From the NCBI RefSeq assembly GCF_001547895.1, contig NZ_AP014627.1:871501-935500 (forward strand): a stretch of DNA of 64,000 bases, given 5' to 3'. How positions within the stretch are numbered: position 1 is the stretch's first letter; every line of letters begins with the position of its first letter. The notes under the pieces are model-generated. The model made no database searches and was not told the origin of the DNA. It saw only the letters and a program-made list of their open reading frames with translations. Made by a program: the position numbers and the translations under genes. Shown here piece by piece: positions 16,738-25,640 of this stretch. The DNA is from Pseudomonas sp. Os17 (GTDB lineage Bacteria; Pseudomonadota; Gammaproteobacteria; Pseudomonadales; Pseudomonadaceae).

Positions 16738-17147
16738 TCAGCGCTCACCGTCTTCGTGTCATTGAAGCCGCCCTCTTTTTTTCGCTCACGCCTATCTTCT
16801 GCCGACTGTTTTCGTGGCGCCTTTTGCTGAGTTTGAGTGGCGCCCGCATTGAGCCGGCATCGTCTGATTTGAATCCCGCCTTGTCGCCCATGGCTCGTGC
16901 AGTGGGAGATGCGGTAGCCGTCGCGGCCAGGCGCCTTCCCTGGAAACCTCTTTGTCTGCGCCAAGCGTTGGTGGCGGCCTGCATGTTGCGCCTGCGGGGG
17001 AAGCGTTCCGTACTATGCCTGGGTGTACGCAGAGAAGGTGAATCTATAGGCGCACATGCATGGCTGGTGTTACCGGGGCAAGACGGTGGGATCGTTTGCG
17101 GGGCGGAGAATATTGGCAACGTTCGCGCTTTGCGGCGGCAAGACTAG
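16734..17147 (+). CDS. Lasso peptide biosynthesis B2 protein (leader peptidase)
   Basis: Starting at TTG 16734, which overlaps the TGA of the B1 gene, the protein is 137 residues. The C-terminal half has the transglutaminase-like protease signature: Cys in LCLRQALVAACML, His in IGAHAWLVLPGQ, with an acidic residue after it. In characterised lasso pathways this enzyme uses ATP-independent cysteine-protease chemistry to remove the leader once B1 delivers the precursor. The hydrophobic N-terminus (ALFFSLTPIFCRLFSW) is common in the family. Slightly short but apparently complete. Confidence 0.85.
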   Translation: MISAHRLRVIEAALFFSLTPIFCRLFSWRLLLSLSGARIEPASSDLNPALSPMARAVGDAVAVAARRLPWKPLCLRQALVAACMLRLRGKRSVLCLGVRREGESIGAHAWLVLPGQDGGIVCGAENIGNVRALRRQD

Positions 17148-17157
17148 GTGTCACACC

Positions 17158-18114
17158 ATGTATGACGATTACTCTCTTTGCGGCTGGCGTGTGCGCAGTG
17201 ATTTGCCGTTGCCGGAGCTACTGCCCTGGACAGGGGACCTACAGGCTCCGATAGACCTGAATATCGAACTTGGAGCAGTTGAGGCGCGACTGCTGGACCC
17301 TCAATACGAAGGTCCGGTTCTGCAAATGAGCACTGATGGAACCTGTCGTTTCACTATCGAGTCAGTTGCGACTTACCGAATAGCACACGATGGCCGTACG
17401 ATTCGGGTACAGCCCAGCCTCTCTGTGGATCTCCCCGCAGTAAGGACATTTTTGTTCGGTACCGTGTTTGCAATTGTTTGCCAGCGCCGTACCGTCTTAC
17501 CTTTGCATGCCTGTTGCGTGAAACTGCCTTCTCCCCAGGGGGATATTGCAGTTGCCTTCACGGCGCCTTCGGGAACAGGTAAATCGACCCTGGCATCTGC
17601 CTTCATGCGGCGGGGTTACCCGATTCTGGCAGACGATGTCACGGTGGTCAGCCTCGACCAGGAGCGAGGTGCCGTTGCGTTGCCCACCTTCCCCAGGGTC
17701 AAGCTCTGGCGGGATGCAATGAGCCAGTTTGGCCATGGCATGGGTGACGCAGAGCGTGTACGCCAGGATATGGACAAATTCTCCGTTGGCTTAGGGGCCG
17801 AGCACTTCGCCGTAGGCGCTCCTCTGAAGCTGGCAGCGTTGTACCACCTTGAGCGAGTCGAAGATGCCAGGCATGCAGGTCTGGAAGAGGTCGGCGGTTT
17901 ACCCGCTTCGGTTCGGTTCTCCAAGGCCCTGTATCAGGAGCGGATTCTCATGACGGTTGCCTCTGGTAAGGGCGCCCACTTCTCACTGGCAATGCGATTG
18001 GCGGCTGGCGTTGCGCGACATGTTCTGGTTCGACAGCTTTCTGGCTTTGAACATTTGGATGAACTTGTCCAGCGCATCGTCGCGTTTCACGCCGGGACGG
18101 CCCATCAGGCATGA
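17158..18114 (+). CDS. HPr-kinase-like lasso tailoring kinase
   Basis: The 318-residue protein has the HPr kinase C-terminal fold: LPLHACC (His117), Walker A APSGTGKST at 136-144, and ILADDVTVV with Asp159-160. Homologues encoded in lasso clusters, such as that of paeninodin, phosphorylate the hydroxyl of the C-terminal Ser of the precursor. The precursor here ends in Ser, which fits. The N-terminal 110 residues form a beta-rich region of unknown role. It starts ten bases after B2 and overlaps the sulfotransferase start by four bases (ATGA). Confidence 0.85.
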   Translation: MYDDYSLCGWRVRSDLPLPELLPWTGDLQAPIDLNIELGAVEARLLDPQYEGPVLQMSTDGTCRFTIESVATYRIAHDGRTIRVQPSLSVDLPAVRTFLFGTVFAIVCQRRTVLPLHACCVKLPSPQGDIAVAFTAPSGTGKSTLASAFMRRGYPILADDVTVVSLDQERGAVALPTFPRVKLWRDAMSQFGHGMGDAERVRQDMDKFSVGLGAEHFAVGAPLKLAALYHLERVEDARHAGLEEVGGLPASVRFSKALYQERILMTVASGKGAHFSLAMRLAAGVARHVLVRQLSGFEHLDELVQRIVAFHAGTAHQA

Positions 18115-18950
18115 GTGGCTTTTACTGGCTGGCGTCCTACCCCAAGTCTGGCAACACTTGGCTGCGCTTGGTCCTCAACAGTTATCGCCTCGGCGGATCG
18201 AAGCCAGACTTCTCGCAGAAGCAGAACTTCGCTCCTATCGCCAGCAGTCGTCGCCGCTTCGACGAGCTTCTGGGCGTCGCCTCGTCTGACTTGTTGCCTG
18301 ATGAGTTGTTGAGATTGCGTCCGCGCATGTATGAGCTGCAGGTGACAGAGGCCCGCGAACCTTTGTTCAACAAGGTGCATGACGCCTGGCAATTGACCCC
18401 TGGGGGGGAGCCACTGTTCCCGGCCACCAATACCCTGGGAGTGGTCTATATCGTGCGTGATCCTCGAGATGTGGTGTTGTCGCTGGCCGGGCACATCGGT
18501 TTCAGTGTGGATAGGGCGATCGACCTTCTCCTGGACGAGACAGCTATCCTGTGTGACCAAAAGCTCGGACTCATGGATCAGCTGCCGCAACGACTGGGGA
18601 GTTGGAGTCAGCATGTACTGAGCTGGATCGATCTGCCCGCGCCTTGGAGTCCTTTGCTCATTCGCTATGAAGACATGTTGGAGAAGCCCTGGGAAAGCTT
18701 TGCCTGTGTCATCAAATATTGTGGTTGGCCGTTAGATGACGAGCGCCTGGAGCAAGCCTTGGATGCCACTCGCTTCGACCGGCTGCAGGCTGCGGAGGCC
18801 AGCCATGGTTTCAGTGAGCGGCCGCAACGCGCCTCTCGCTTCTTCCGAGAGGGGCGTGCTGGAGGGTGGCGTGAGCGATTGAACGATGCGCAGCTACGCC
18901 GTATTGAAGAGGCCACCGAGTCGGTCAGAGCGCGCCTTGCTTATTGTTAG
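18111..18950 (+). CDS. PAPS-dependent sulfotransferase
   Basis: This 279-residue protein has the two PAPS-binding motifs of sulfotransferases: YPKSGNTW (residues 10-17, 5'-phosphosulfate loop) and VRDPRDVVLS (from 115, 3'-phosphate site). These enzymes move sulfate from PAPS to hydroxyl or amino groups. Its four-base overlap with the kinase gene places it in the lasso operon, making the peptide (Ser, Thr) a candidate acceptor, but an acceptor on the neighbouring polysaccharide is equally possible. Its end converges on the cyclase gene with a 31-base gap. Confidence 0.85.
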   Translation: MSGFYWLASYPKSGNTWLRLVLNSYRLGGSKPDFSQKQNFAPIASSRRRFDELLGVASSDLLPDELLRLRPRMYELQVTEAREPLFNKVHDAWQLTPGGEPLFPATNTLGVVYIVRDPRDVVLSLAGHIGFSVDRAIDLLLDETAILCDQKLGLMDQLPQRLGSWSQHVLSWIDLPAPWSPLLIRYEDMLEKPWESFACVIKYCGWPLDDERLEQALDATRFDRLQAAEASHGFSERPQRASRFFREGRAGGWRERLNDAQLRRIEEATESVRARLAYC

Positions 18951-18981
18951 GCAAGGGCCTGGGCGCTTGAGTCGATGAAGG

Positions 18982-20907
18982 TCAACCCTGGAACTGGCGG
19001 CCAGTTTCGATCCAACGCAGGAATGCGCCAAAATGAAGACCTCGGTGTAGAACGATCAGATGCTCAGGACTCGCTGGTCGGTTCGGCCAGTTCGAAAGGA
19101 GGGCCTTCATTCGTTTAAGGTCCAGCAGGCGTTGGGCCAGCGGGGAAGCCTCCAGCTCTTCGAGTCGTTCGCCGAGGAAAGGGCGCACCATACTCATTCG
19201 ATGAAGGTATTCAGGACATTGCATGCCGCGTTTGCGGTTGTTGACCACCTCGCCAGGCAGGCGATCCGCTGTGACTCGACGGGCGAGTAGACGAGTTACG
19301 CCACCTTGCAGGTAGAGGCTGTCGGGAAGTGAAAAGCAGAATTCCAGCAAGCGCCGATCAGCCATCGGATCGCGAACCTCGAAGCCATGCAGGGCACGTA
19401 CAAGTCCCGTTGCCTGTAACGCTGACTGGCGCTCCCGGAACCACGCCTGGCGTAGCTGCCAGCTAGCCATAGAAGCCATTTGCTTGCGCCGCTTGGCCCC
19501 CTCTTCGGTTCGAATGCGCGCCTTTATCATCGGGTCAATTGGATAGAGATGCCCCCACTCGGAAGCGCTCGACCTGGCTTGCAGTTTTGCTATTGACTGC
19601 TGAATGATCTCTGGCGCGAACGGGGCCAGGGTGGAGCGCCATATCTGGCGCGCAATGGCCGCGTTTTGTCCGCTCGTGCGGGCCAGGGCGAGTGATTCCT
19701 GAAAGGCCTTCAGCCAGCGGCCATCCCTCATCAAGCCAGTAAGGGTGCCCTGTCCATCCCAAGACAAAGTCACATTGCCGAGCGCTCCGGTCAGCAGTAC
19801 ACGCCCACCTTGCCGCCTTATGTGATCCCGGGCGGAGCCCATCCAGGCCAGGTTCATCACATTTCGCCAAGGGACGCCTGTCAGCTGGAACATCTGTAGC
19901 CAGTCGGTATCCCATCGATGCTGCACTGGCCCATTGAAAAACAGAGGCTGCAATCCGGGGGTCTGTTCGCAGATGCTCTCTACATAACGTCGCTCACTCA
20001 TGTAGTGCTGATTTGAATCCAGCAGCTCGGTGTTGGCGGCGGGCAGGCAGGTGATGGTGGTCAATGAGTTGCCTGGCAGGTGTTTCACGGCCGTCACCGA
20101 CACGGCGGAGGAGTCCAATCCTCCTGTGAGCGAGGAAAATGCCGGGCCTTCGATCCTCAGGCAGTCTTTGACCGCACGCTCGAACAATTCGCGTGCTGCC
20201 TCGACGTATTCCTCTTCTCTGGGCAAGCGGAGCTCGGTTCGTTGCTCAGGCGTCCAGTAGAAATGTTGCTTGAGTTGGCCCGAGCGCAGTATTGCCACCG
20301 AGCCTGCAGGTAGAAGTCGCAGATGCTTGTAAGGTGTGCCGTTGTCGGCCACGGGCAAGTCCGAGAGCAGGGCGACGAAGTGCTCTTCGTTTAGCTCGCG
20401 ATCGATGCCGGGAACGGCCAGTAGGGCTGCCGGGTTCGTGGCGAAAGCAAAGAGCCCGTCCTTCTGGTGATAGTACAAGGGGCGCTGACCAACTGCGTCA
20501 CGTGCGAGCAGTAGACTACGATCAGCAACATTCCACACCACTAGCGCAAAATCTCCGAGCATGCGCTCGGGACCGCGCGCTCCCCAGCGCGCCATTGCTT
20601 CAAAGGCAATGGCGCTGTCGGCCCAGCCATGTGCTTCCCTGGGTAGCGCCAGAGCGTCTATCAGCTCGATGCGATTAATCAGGTAACCGTCAAATACCAA
20701 CACCAGAGGGGCATCATGCCGAAGTGCGGGCTGATGATCCTGATGATCCTCCGGGGCTGTTATACGTAGACGATGGGTAAAGTGAAGGCCCGGGTGAGAC
20801 CAGTGACGGGGTTGCTCGAGCCCTGGCGCATCCAGTGCTGCTGCAAAATGCTCAGGTAGTTCCGTAGGGATGGCCTGAGCGGAAAGCAGACCGGCAAATG
20901 CGCTCAT
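18982..20907 (-). CDS. Lasso peptide macrolactam synthetase (asparagine-synthetase-like, C)
   Basis: The 641-residue protein has an N-terminal class II amidotransferase-like domain (FDGYLINRIELIDAL, LGDFALVVWN, LLLARDAVGQRPLYY) and a C-terminal synthetase domain with the PP-loop SSLTGGLDSS at 258-267. The amidotransferase lacks the catalytic N-terminal Cys: the protein begins MSAFAGLL, not MCG. It should therefore not hydrolyse glutamine, as in known lasso cyclases, which adenylate an Asp/Glu side chain and close the ring with the core N-terminus. The precursor gene lies 37 bases upstream on the same strand. A second AsnB at 35892 keeps Cys2. Confidence 0.88.
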   Translation of the reverse strand: MSAFAGLLSAQAIPTELPEHFAAALDAPGLEQPRHWSHPGLHFTHRLRITAPEDHQDHQPALRHDAPLVLVFDGYLINRIELIDALALPREAHGWADSAIAFEAMARWGARGPERMLGDFALVVWNVADRSLLLARDAVGQRPLYYHQKDGLFAFATNPAALLAVPGIDRELNEEHFVALLSDLPVADNGTPYKHLRLLPAGSVAILRSGQLKQHFYWTPEQRTELRLPREEEYVEAARELFERAVKDCLRIEGPAFSSLTGGLDSSAVSVTAVKHLPGNSLTTITCLPAANTELLDSNQHYMSERRYVESICEQTPGLQPLFFNGPVQHRWDTDWLQMFQLTGVPWRNVMNLAWMGSARDHIRRQGGRVLLTGALGNVTLSWDGQGTLTGLMRDGRWLKAFQESLALARTSGQNAAIARQIWRSTLAPFAPEIIQQSIAKLQARSSASEWGHLYPIDPMIKARIRTEEGAKRRKQMASMASWQLRQAWFRERQSALQATGLVRALHGFEVRDPMADRRLLEFCFSLPDSLYLQGGVTRLLARRVTADRLPGEVVNNRKRGMQCPEYLHRMSMVRPFLGERLEELEASPLAQRLLDLKRMKALLSNWPNRPASPEHLIVLHRGLHFGAFLRWIETGRQFQG

Positions 20908-20944
20908 CGATGAGCCAGGGATTTACAGTGACGGAGCATGCCGG

Positions 20945-21103
20945 TCAGGAGACGTTCGAAAAGCCAACCGTGCCGTCATTGCCGCTTGTGGCGAAAATAG
21001 AGGTGGTCACATCCGATATGGAGACTTCAACGATTTCTGGCTTCTCCCAGGCTTTACGTTGGGACTCGGTTTCGTTGGATTCATTAGTGTCTTGTTCGGC
21101 CAT
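20945..21103 (-). CDS. Lasso peptide precursor (52 residues)
   Basis: A small gene on the minus strand, with AGGAG eight bases before ATG 21103. The leader has Trp19, Pro22, Ile24, Ser28 and Thr34, matching the lasso leader spacing Y-x2-P-x-L-x3-G-x5-T with conservative changes. Cutting two residues after Thr34 gives the core IFATSGNDGTVGFSNVS (17 residues); Asp43 is then core position 8, suitable for an Ile1-Asp8 ring, leaving a nine-residue tail. The last residue is Ser, fitting the HPr-kinase-like enzyme. Ile at position 1 is unusual; a Ser35 start with a nine-residue ring is the alternative. It precedes the cyclase gene by 37 bases. Confidence 0.8.
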   Translation of the reverse strand: MAEQDTNESNETESQRKAWEKPEIVEVSISDVTTSIFATSGNDGTVGFSNVS

Positions 21104-21171
21104 CTTCTTGCTCCTGTAAGTCCGGTGATCAAGCTATATCAACTGCTCGCATTTTGGCAATTGGGGATTGG

Positions 21172-21921
21172 CTAAGGTTTTGCCGAGTAACAGACAGGCT
21201 CAGGGTACAAAGGTCTGCCCTGGGTGAATTTCTTGTAGCTTTCGTCACCCAACTGATAGGCAACCTGCATCCAGTTCATCATCGTCAGCGTGTGCTGCTT
21301 CGGCTTTGGCGGAGCAGGCTGACGCAGTCGCTTCAGCAACTCCAACTCGGCGGCGGCGAGATCATCGCTGAAGGTGAATTCGCTTGAAGGGCCGCAATGG
21401 ACCTCATATTCGGAGCAGCCACGCTTTATGCTGACCGAGACGCTGGCGCCAAGCTCAGGTGTATCGAGTACTTTCTCAAGTACCTGCTGGTAAGCTTCGC
21501 GGGCATTCTGCAGTCCATCCAGATGGAACAGGACTCGGTAGGGACCGGCCTGGTAGCGTGCATTCAGGCTGGCGCCGGCCTTGTAGGCATAGGGTAGGTC
21601 ATGCGCGATCTTCTGGGTCGCAATCAGCTGTTCCAAGTTGGCTGGGCGTATCTGGACCTTGAAGCAGTGGCGGCAGCCTACCGGGACGGCCGCTCGACCG
21701 TAGGCCTGACGGAACAGGAAGCCCAGGAGCTTCCCGCAGGGGAATGGTGTGCGGATGGGACCAACTACCCAGGTTTCATTCAATTGGACAGGACGCGACA
21801 GTTCCCAGGTGTCATCTTCATGCAGAACTACATCGCCTCTTTCGCGTGCGATCAGGAGATTTTGCCCAATAGTGGACTTACCCAATTTGAGGTTCAGAAA
21901 GTCCGTGCTGGTGGTGGTCAA
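21172..21921 (-). CDS. Unknown protein with Cys-rich centre, upstream of the lasso precursor
   Basis: The best start is TTG 21921, nine bases after GGAG, giving 249 residues. No family was recognised. It has Cys in TPFPCGKLLG, a CxxC-type VGCRHCFKVQIRP, and two more Cys in IKRGCSEYEVHCG, a set that could bind zinc or an Fe-S cluster. No signal peptide or membrane segment is present. It is the first gene of the minus-strand run that continues with the precursor (69-base gap) and the cyclase, so a role in making or modifying the lasso peptide is possible. Confidence 0.65.
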   Translation of the reverse strand: MTTTSTDFLNLKLGKSTIGQNLLIARERGDVVLHEDDTWELSRPVQLNETWVVGPIRTPFPCGKLLGFLFRQAYGRAAVPVGCRHCFKVQIRPANLEQLIATQKIAHDLPYAYKAGASLNARYQAGPYRVLFHLDGLQNAREAYQQVLEKVLDTPELGASVSVSIKRGCSEYEVHCGPSSEFTFSDDLAAAELELLKRLRQPAPPKPKQHTLTMMNWMQVAYQLGDESYKKFTQGRPLYPEPVCYSAKP

Positions 21922-21987
21922 GGTAACCCGCTCCGCATCGTTTGTTGGTGGACAGTTTCCTTGTCGTGGAGATTACGGTAAAGCGAA

Positions 21988-22719
21988 ATGAGGAGTCTTT
22001 GGTTGTTTCACGAATGGGTGCGTTTCTTGGTGCAGGTTTTGCGCGGCGGTGAACGACGGAGTTCTGCACTCCTGATGCGACGGCGTCCACAAGGCTTGTT
22101 TCAGCCATACGGCACGACGCGAGAAGATCGCTACCCCGAGTTGTTCCAGTCAATTCGCCAGGTACTGGCAGACACTCCGCAAACGCGCCTCCTATCGTTC
22201 GGCTGCTCTACCGGCGAGGAAGTGTTCAGCCTGGCCCGCTATTTTCGACAGGCCCATATCCGTGGCGTGGATATCGATGCGGGCCGTATTAGCCGGTGCC
22301 GGGCGCGATGGCAGCGTGAGGGGCGAGAGCCCCGCCTGAGCTTCTTATGTGCAGGTGACGTTGCGCTGGAAACGACCGCCAGCTATGACCTGGTGATGGC
22401 GATGGCCGTCTTCCGCCATGGCGCGTTGGGCGAGAGCCCCACCGACTGTTCTGCCTGGATTCGCTTCGCTGACTTTGATCGCGTGCTTGGCGACCTGGCC
22501 AGGGTGCTCAAGCCGGGTGGTTTGCTGGTGATCCGCCACGCCAACTTCCGTCTCGGCGACACGGGCGCGGCGGGTCTGTTCGAGTGCCTGCACGGCGAGG
22601 CGGCGCAGGCTTCGCCGATCTATGGACGGGACGACCGCTTGCTGCCCGGCGTACCGGGGGACGACGGCATCTACCGCAAGCGACCAGCGCCCCTTGCCTC
22701 ATCGAACATGACGCGCTAG
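21988..22719 (+). CDS. Class I SAM-dependent methyltransferase
   Basis: This 243-residue protein has motif I LLSFGCSTGEEVFSLA, as in CheR-like enzymes, an acidic VDIDAG after beta-2, and VLKPGGLLVIRHAN at motif III. It is divergent from the cysteine-rich protein gene with 66 bases between them, and convergent with wecB. The substrate may be the peptide or a sugar of the adjacent glycan. The N-terminal 35 residues are basic and may be a membrane-near helix. Confidence 0.75.
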   Translation: MRSLWLFHEWVRFLVQVLRGGERRSSALLMRRRPQGLFQPYGTTREDRYPELFQSIRQVLADTPQTRLLSFGCSTGEEVFSLARYFRQAHIRGVDIDAGRISRCRARWQREGREPRLSFLCAGDVALETTASYDLVMAMAVFRHGALGESPTDCSAWIRFADFDRVLGDLARVLKPGGLLVIRHANFRLGDTGAAGLFECLHGEAAQASPIYGRDDRLLPGVPGDDGIYRKRPAPLASSNMTR

Positions 22720-22770
22720 CGCTTATCTGCAGTCTGGACCCGCGGGGATTGCTGCGGGCCTTCACTGGCG

Positions 22771-23865
22771 TTATGCCCGGCGTGTGCCGAAGTCATCTCG
22801 CAACACCTGCAAAATCCGTTGCCAGGCCTGACCGTCGCCAAATGGATTGCTCCAGGTAACGCTTGAATGACGCAGTTCATCTGCAGCATCGATCAAACTG
22901 TTTTGCGTCACCACGGGCGCCAGTCTGGAGCCCCCGCTGTCCAGGCTTTCCGGGCGCTCGGTATTGGCTCGCAGCACCAGGCAGCGGCGCTGCAGCACGC
23001 AGGCCTCCTCCTGCAGGCCGCCACTGTCGGTCAGTACCAGATCGGCGCCTTGTAGCAAGGCCAGCATGTCGATATAGCCAAGGGGATCTGTGGTCTTTAC
23101 AGGCGACGAGCTGTCGATGATTTTCCAGTGCTCCCGGCCCAGCCGTGGGTGGACGGGGAAAATCACTGGCCTGTTGCGCGCTTCAGCCAAGCGCTGAACG
23201 GCTTCGATCAGTCTGGCGAAATGCGCGATGTCGTCGGTATTGGAAGGCCGGTGACAGGTCAGCAGCAGGTAGTCTTCGGCTTGCACCCCCAGCCTTTCCA
23301 GGATTCCCGAGCGTGCCCGGGAGCTGTGCACATAGCGCAGGGTGGCATCGATGCCGGTGTTGCCCGTGATATGCACATTGGCGCCGTGGATGCCCTCATT
23401 GGCCAGTAGCTCGACCTGCAATGCCGAGGGGCAGAACCAGAAGTCGGACATGTGGTCCAGCTGGATTCGATTGGTTTCTTCCGGCATAGATTTGTCGAAA
23501 CTGCGTAAACCAGCCTCGACATGGGCAATCGGGATATCAGCCTGGCGCGCAGCGAGCCCTCCGGCCAACGAGCTGTTGGTGTCGCCCTGGACAATCACAT
23601 AGTCCGGCCTAACGGCCTGCAGTACCGGTTCGATTCCCATGACCATGCGCGCCACTTGCGAGCCCGCGACATCAGACCCCACCCCTAGATTGAAATGCGC
23701 GAGAGGCAGCTCGAGTTCGTCGAAGAACAGCTTGTCCATGGCCGCGGCGTAGTGCTGGTTGGTGTGGATCAACGTATAGCGGATACCTTGCCGAATGCAG
23801 GCACTAATCAGCGAGGAAAGCTTGATGATTTCGGGGCGCGTGCCCAGTACAAAGGCTAGATGCAT
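22771..23865 (-). CDS. wecB: UDP-N-acetylglucosamine 2-epimerase (non-hydrolysing)
   Basis: From MHLAFVLGTRPEIIKLSSLI at 23865 the protein is 364 residues. It has the family signatures LGTRPEIIK, PIAHVEAGLRSFD, MPEETNRIQLDHMSD, the HRPSNTDD segment and DSGGLQEEAC. The enzyme interconverts UDP-GlcNAc and UDP-ManNAc. It is the last gene of a four-gene minus-strand operon and overlaps the ABC exporter gene by ten bases. A WecG-type transferase at 39997 could use the UDP-ManNAc. Confidence 0.92.
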   Translation of the reverse strand: MHLAFVLGTRPEIIKLSSLISACIRQGIRYTLIHTNQHYAAAMDKLFFDELELPLAHFNLGVGSDVAGSQVARMVMGIEPVLQAVRPDYVIVQGDTNSSLAGGLAARQADIPIAHVEAGLRSFDKSMPEETNRIQLDHMSDFWFCPSALQVELLANEGIHGANVHITGNTGIDATLRYVHSSRARSGILERLGVQAEDYLLLTCHRPSNTDDIAHFARLIEAVQRLAEARNRPVIFPVHPRLGREHWKIIDSSSPVKTTDPLGYIDMLALLQGADLVLTDSGGLQEEACVLQRRCLVLRANTERPESLDSGGSRLAPVVTQNSLIDAADELRHSSVTWSNPFGDGQAWQRILQVLRDDFGTRRA

Positions 23866-25640
23866 GAGTGGGAACGCCCTGCAAAATCGATAGTCGGCTC
23901 CGGCTCGGGCGGACAAATGAAGTCCTTGAGCGCGCCGTCGACCATCAGCACGTTACGGTCGGTATGGCGCAAAGCGGTGAGGCGATGGGTGATCAGCACC
24001 ACGGCAAGCTCGGGCCTTGCGGCGCGCAGGGCTTGCAGAAAGCGGCTCTCGCTCAGTTGGTCCAGGGCTGCCGTGGCCTCGTCCAGAACCACCAGCACCT
24101 GGGCGTGGGCAACCGCGCGAGCAAGCCCGATGCGTTGCCGCTCGCCGCTCGATAGCTGTTGCTCGAAGGCCTCCACCGGAGTGTCCAGGCCTTGGGGAAG
24201 GCGGTTCAGCAGGGCGTCGACACCGGTGATGGCCAGTGCGTCGTTGAGCGTCTGCTCTGCACCGGAACCCAGAAAGGCCACGTTGTCGCGCAGCGTGCCT
24301 GGAATCAGCGTGGTGCCGGAGGAGGCGTAACCGATGGCCCGGTGCTCCGCTGGCAGGTCGAGCCATTGCAGCGTGCCCTGGTTTGGCTGCAGCTCACCAA
24401 TCAGAACATCCACCAATGTCGATTTGCCCACGCCCGACTCGCCGACCAGACCCAGCCACTCCCCTTGGCCGATGCTCAGGTTCAGGTTGTGGATCACTGC
24501 CTGGCTGGCCTGGGGGTACCGGTACTCCAGTGCCTCGCACAGCAGCACTGGCTGGAGTGGGGTGCGAGCAGGTGCCATGTGCTGCTGGACGGCCTCCGGG
24601 GCTGTTCGGGAGGGCGAGTCGGGCGAGGTCAACTCCTCAAAATACGGGCGGGACAAGCGCAGCGTCTGCAGGCTGAACAGCACCCGCCGAAAACCTGGCA
24701 GCAAACGCAAGCCCACGGCTGAAAACAAGGCCATTGCATGCAGGTCCGTTTGCCCGCTTCCCTTGCTGGCTACCAGTACGCACAGCACCAGCATCATCAG
24801 GAAAAACAGCTCCATGACGGGGGACTGGACCTCCATCAGCGTGCGTTCCCGGGCCGTGGCTTTGGCGAAGCGTTTGGCCACTGGGTAATAGCGCTCCAGT
24901 ACCGCCTGCACGCGGCCATACAGGTGTATCTCGCGCAGGCAGGCAATGCTGTCTGTGACCCAGCGCTGCATCAGCACCTGGCTTTCGCCCCTGCGCGTTT
25001 CCCTGATGTCGTTGAGCACCACAGACAAGGCGCCGCCAGCGCCGGCGGCCAGCAGCAACGCACCGAGCAGCATCGCCGTCGCCAGGGGCTCCAGAGCCAA
25101 CAACACACAGAGCAGCAGAGCGACCACCAATACTTCGGTGAGCAGCTCCAGGCTGGGCAGGAGGGTGCCTATGACGATTCTGGGCGCCATGTAGTTGACA
25201 ACCACATTGCTGCCCTGCGCGGTTGTGTTTGAGAGCTGGGCAACGGGGCGGTCCAGTTCGTGCTGGAAAATGCTCAACGAGATCATCAGTGTCCAGGCGT
25301 CGATCAGCCGGCTGCGCGCGGCAGACAGCAGCGGCGCCAGCACGCCCTTGCCCAGCACCAGGGCCACCACCAGCAGGGGCAGCGCGGATACGCCGCTACC
25401 GGCGAACGCTGACCACTGCATTTCGAGCTGCGCATACCAACCGGAGGAGGTACGCACCGTCGGTAGCAGCGAGCCCAACAGGATCGCCACCAGCAGCGCA
25501 CAGAGCGTATCGATGGCGGCCTTGCCCAGCAGCAGCGCCAGCATCGACACAATGCTGGACGTGCTGGCGCCACAGCGTCTGACGAAGGCCAGTGCCCGCG
25601 GTGGAAGGTCGAACAGTGCAAAGGGTTTCACAAGTTTCAT
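23856..25640 (-). CDS. ABC exporter, fused membrane and ATPase domains (lasso D candidate)
   Basis: The 594-residue protein has a six-helix membrane domain (about 25-330) and an ATPase domain with Walker A GESGVGKST (400-408), signature LSSGERQR and Walker B VLVVLDEATAALD. There is no N-terminal C39 peptidase domain, as in McjD-type lasso exporters, where the leader is removed by B2. It is a half-transporter expected to dimerise. It sits between a glycosyltransferase fusion (four-base ATGA overlap) and wecB (ten-base overlap), so it could export a peptide, a glycan or a conjugate. Confidence 0.85.
   Translation of the reverse strand: MKLVKPFALFDLPPRALAFVRRCGASTSSIVSMLALLLGKAAIDTLCALLVAILLGSLLPTVRTSSGWYAQLEMQWSAFAGSGVSALPLLVVALVLGKGVLAPLLSAARSRLIDAWTLMISLSIFQHELDRPVAQLSNTTAQGSNVVVNYMAPRIVIGTLLPSLELLTEVLVVALLLCVLLALEPLATAMLLGALLLAAGAGGALSVVLNDIRETRRGESQVLMQRWVTDSIACLREIHLYGRVQAVLERYYPVAKRFAKATARERTLMEVQSPVMELFFLMMLVLCVLVASKGSGQTDLHAMALFSAVGLRLLPGFRRVLFSLQTLRLSRPYFEELTSPDSPSRTAPEAVQQHMAPARTPLQPVLLCEALEYRYPQASQAVIHNLNLSIGQGEWLGLVGESGVGKSTLVDVLIGELQPNQGTLQWLDLPAEHRAIGYASSGTTLIPGTLRDNVAFLGSGAEQTLNDALAITGVDALLNRLPQGLDTPVEAFEQQLSSGERQRIGLARAVAHAQVLVVLDEATAALDQLSESRFLQALRAARPELAVVLITHRLTALRHTDRNVLMVDGALKDFICPPEPEPTIDFAGRSHSCI

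Noticed and set aside
20945..21103. Core starting at Gly41 (GNDGTVGFSNVS) of the lasso precursor
   Set aside because: Thr39 would be in the penultimate position, but no Asp/Glu lies at core positions 7-9, and the spacing from Trp19/Pro22 does not match the leader pattern.
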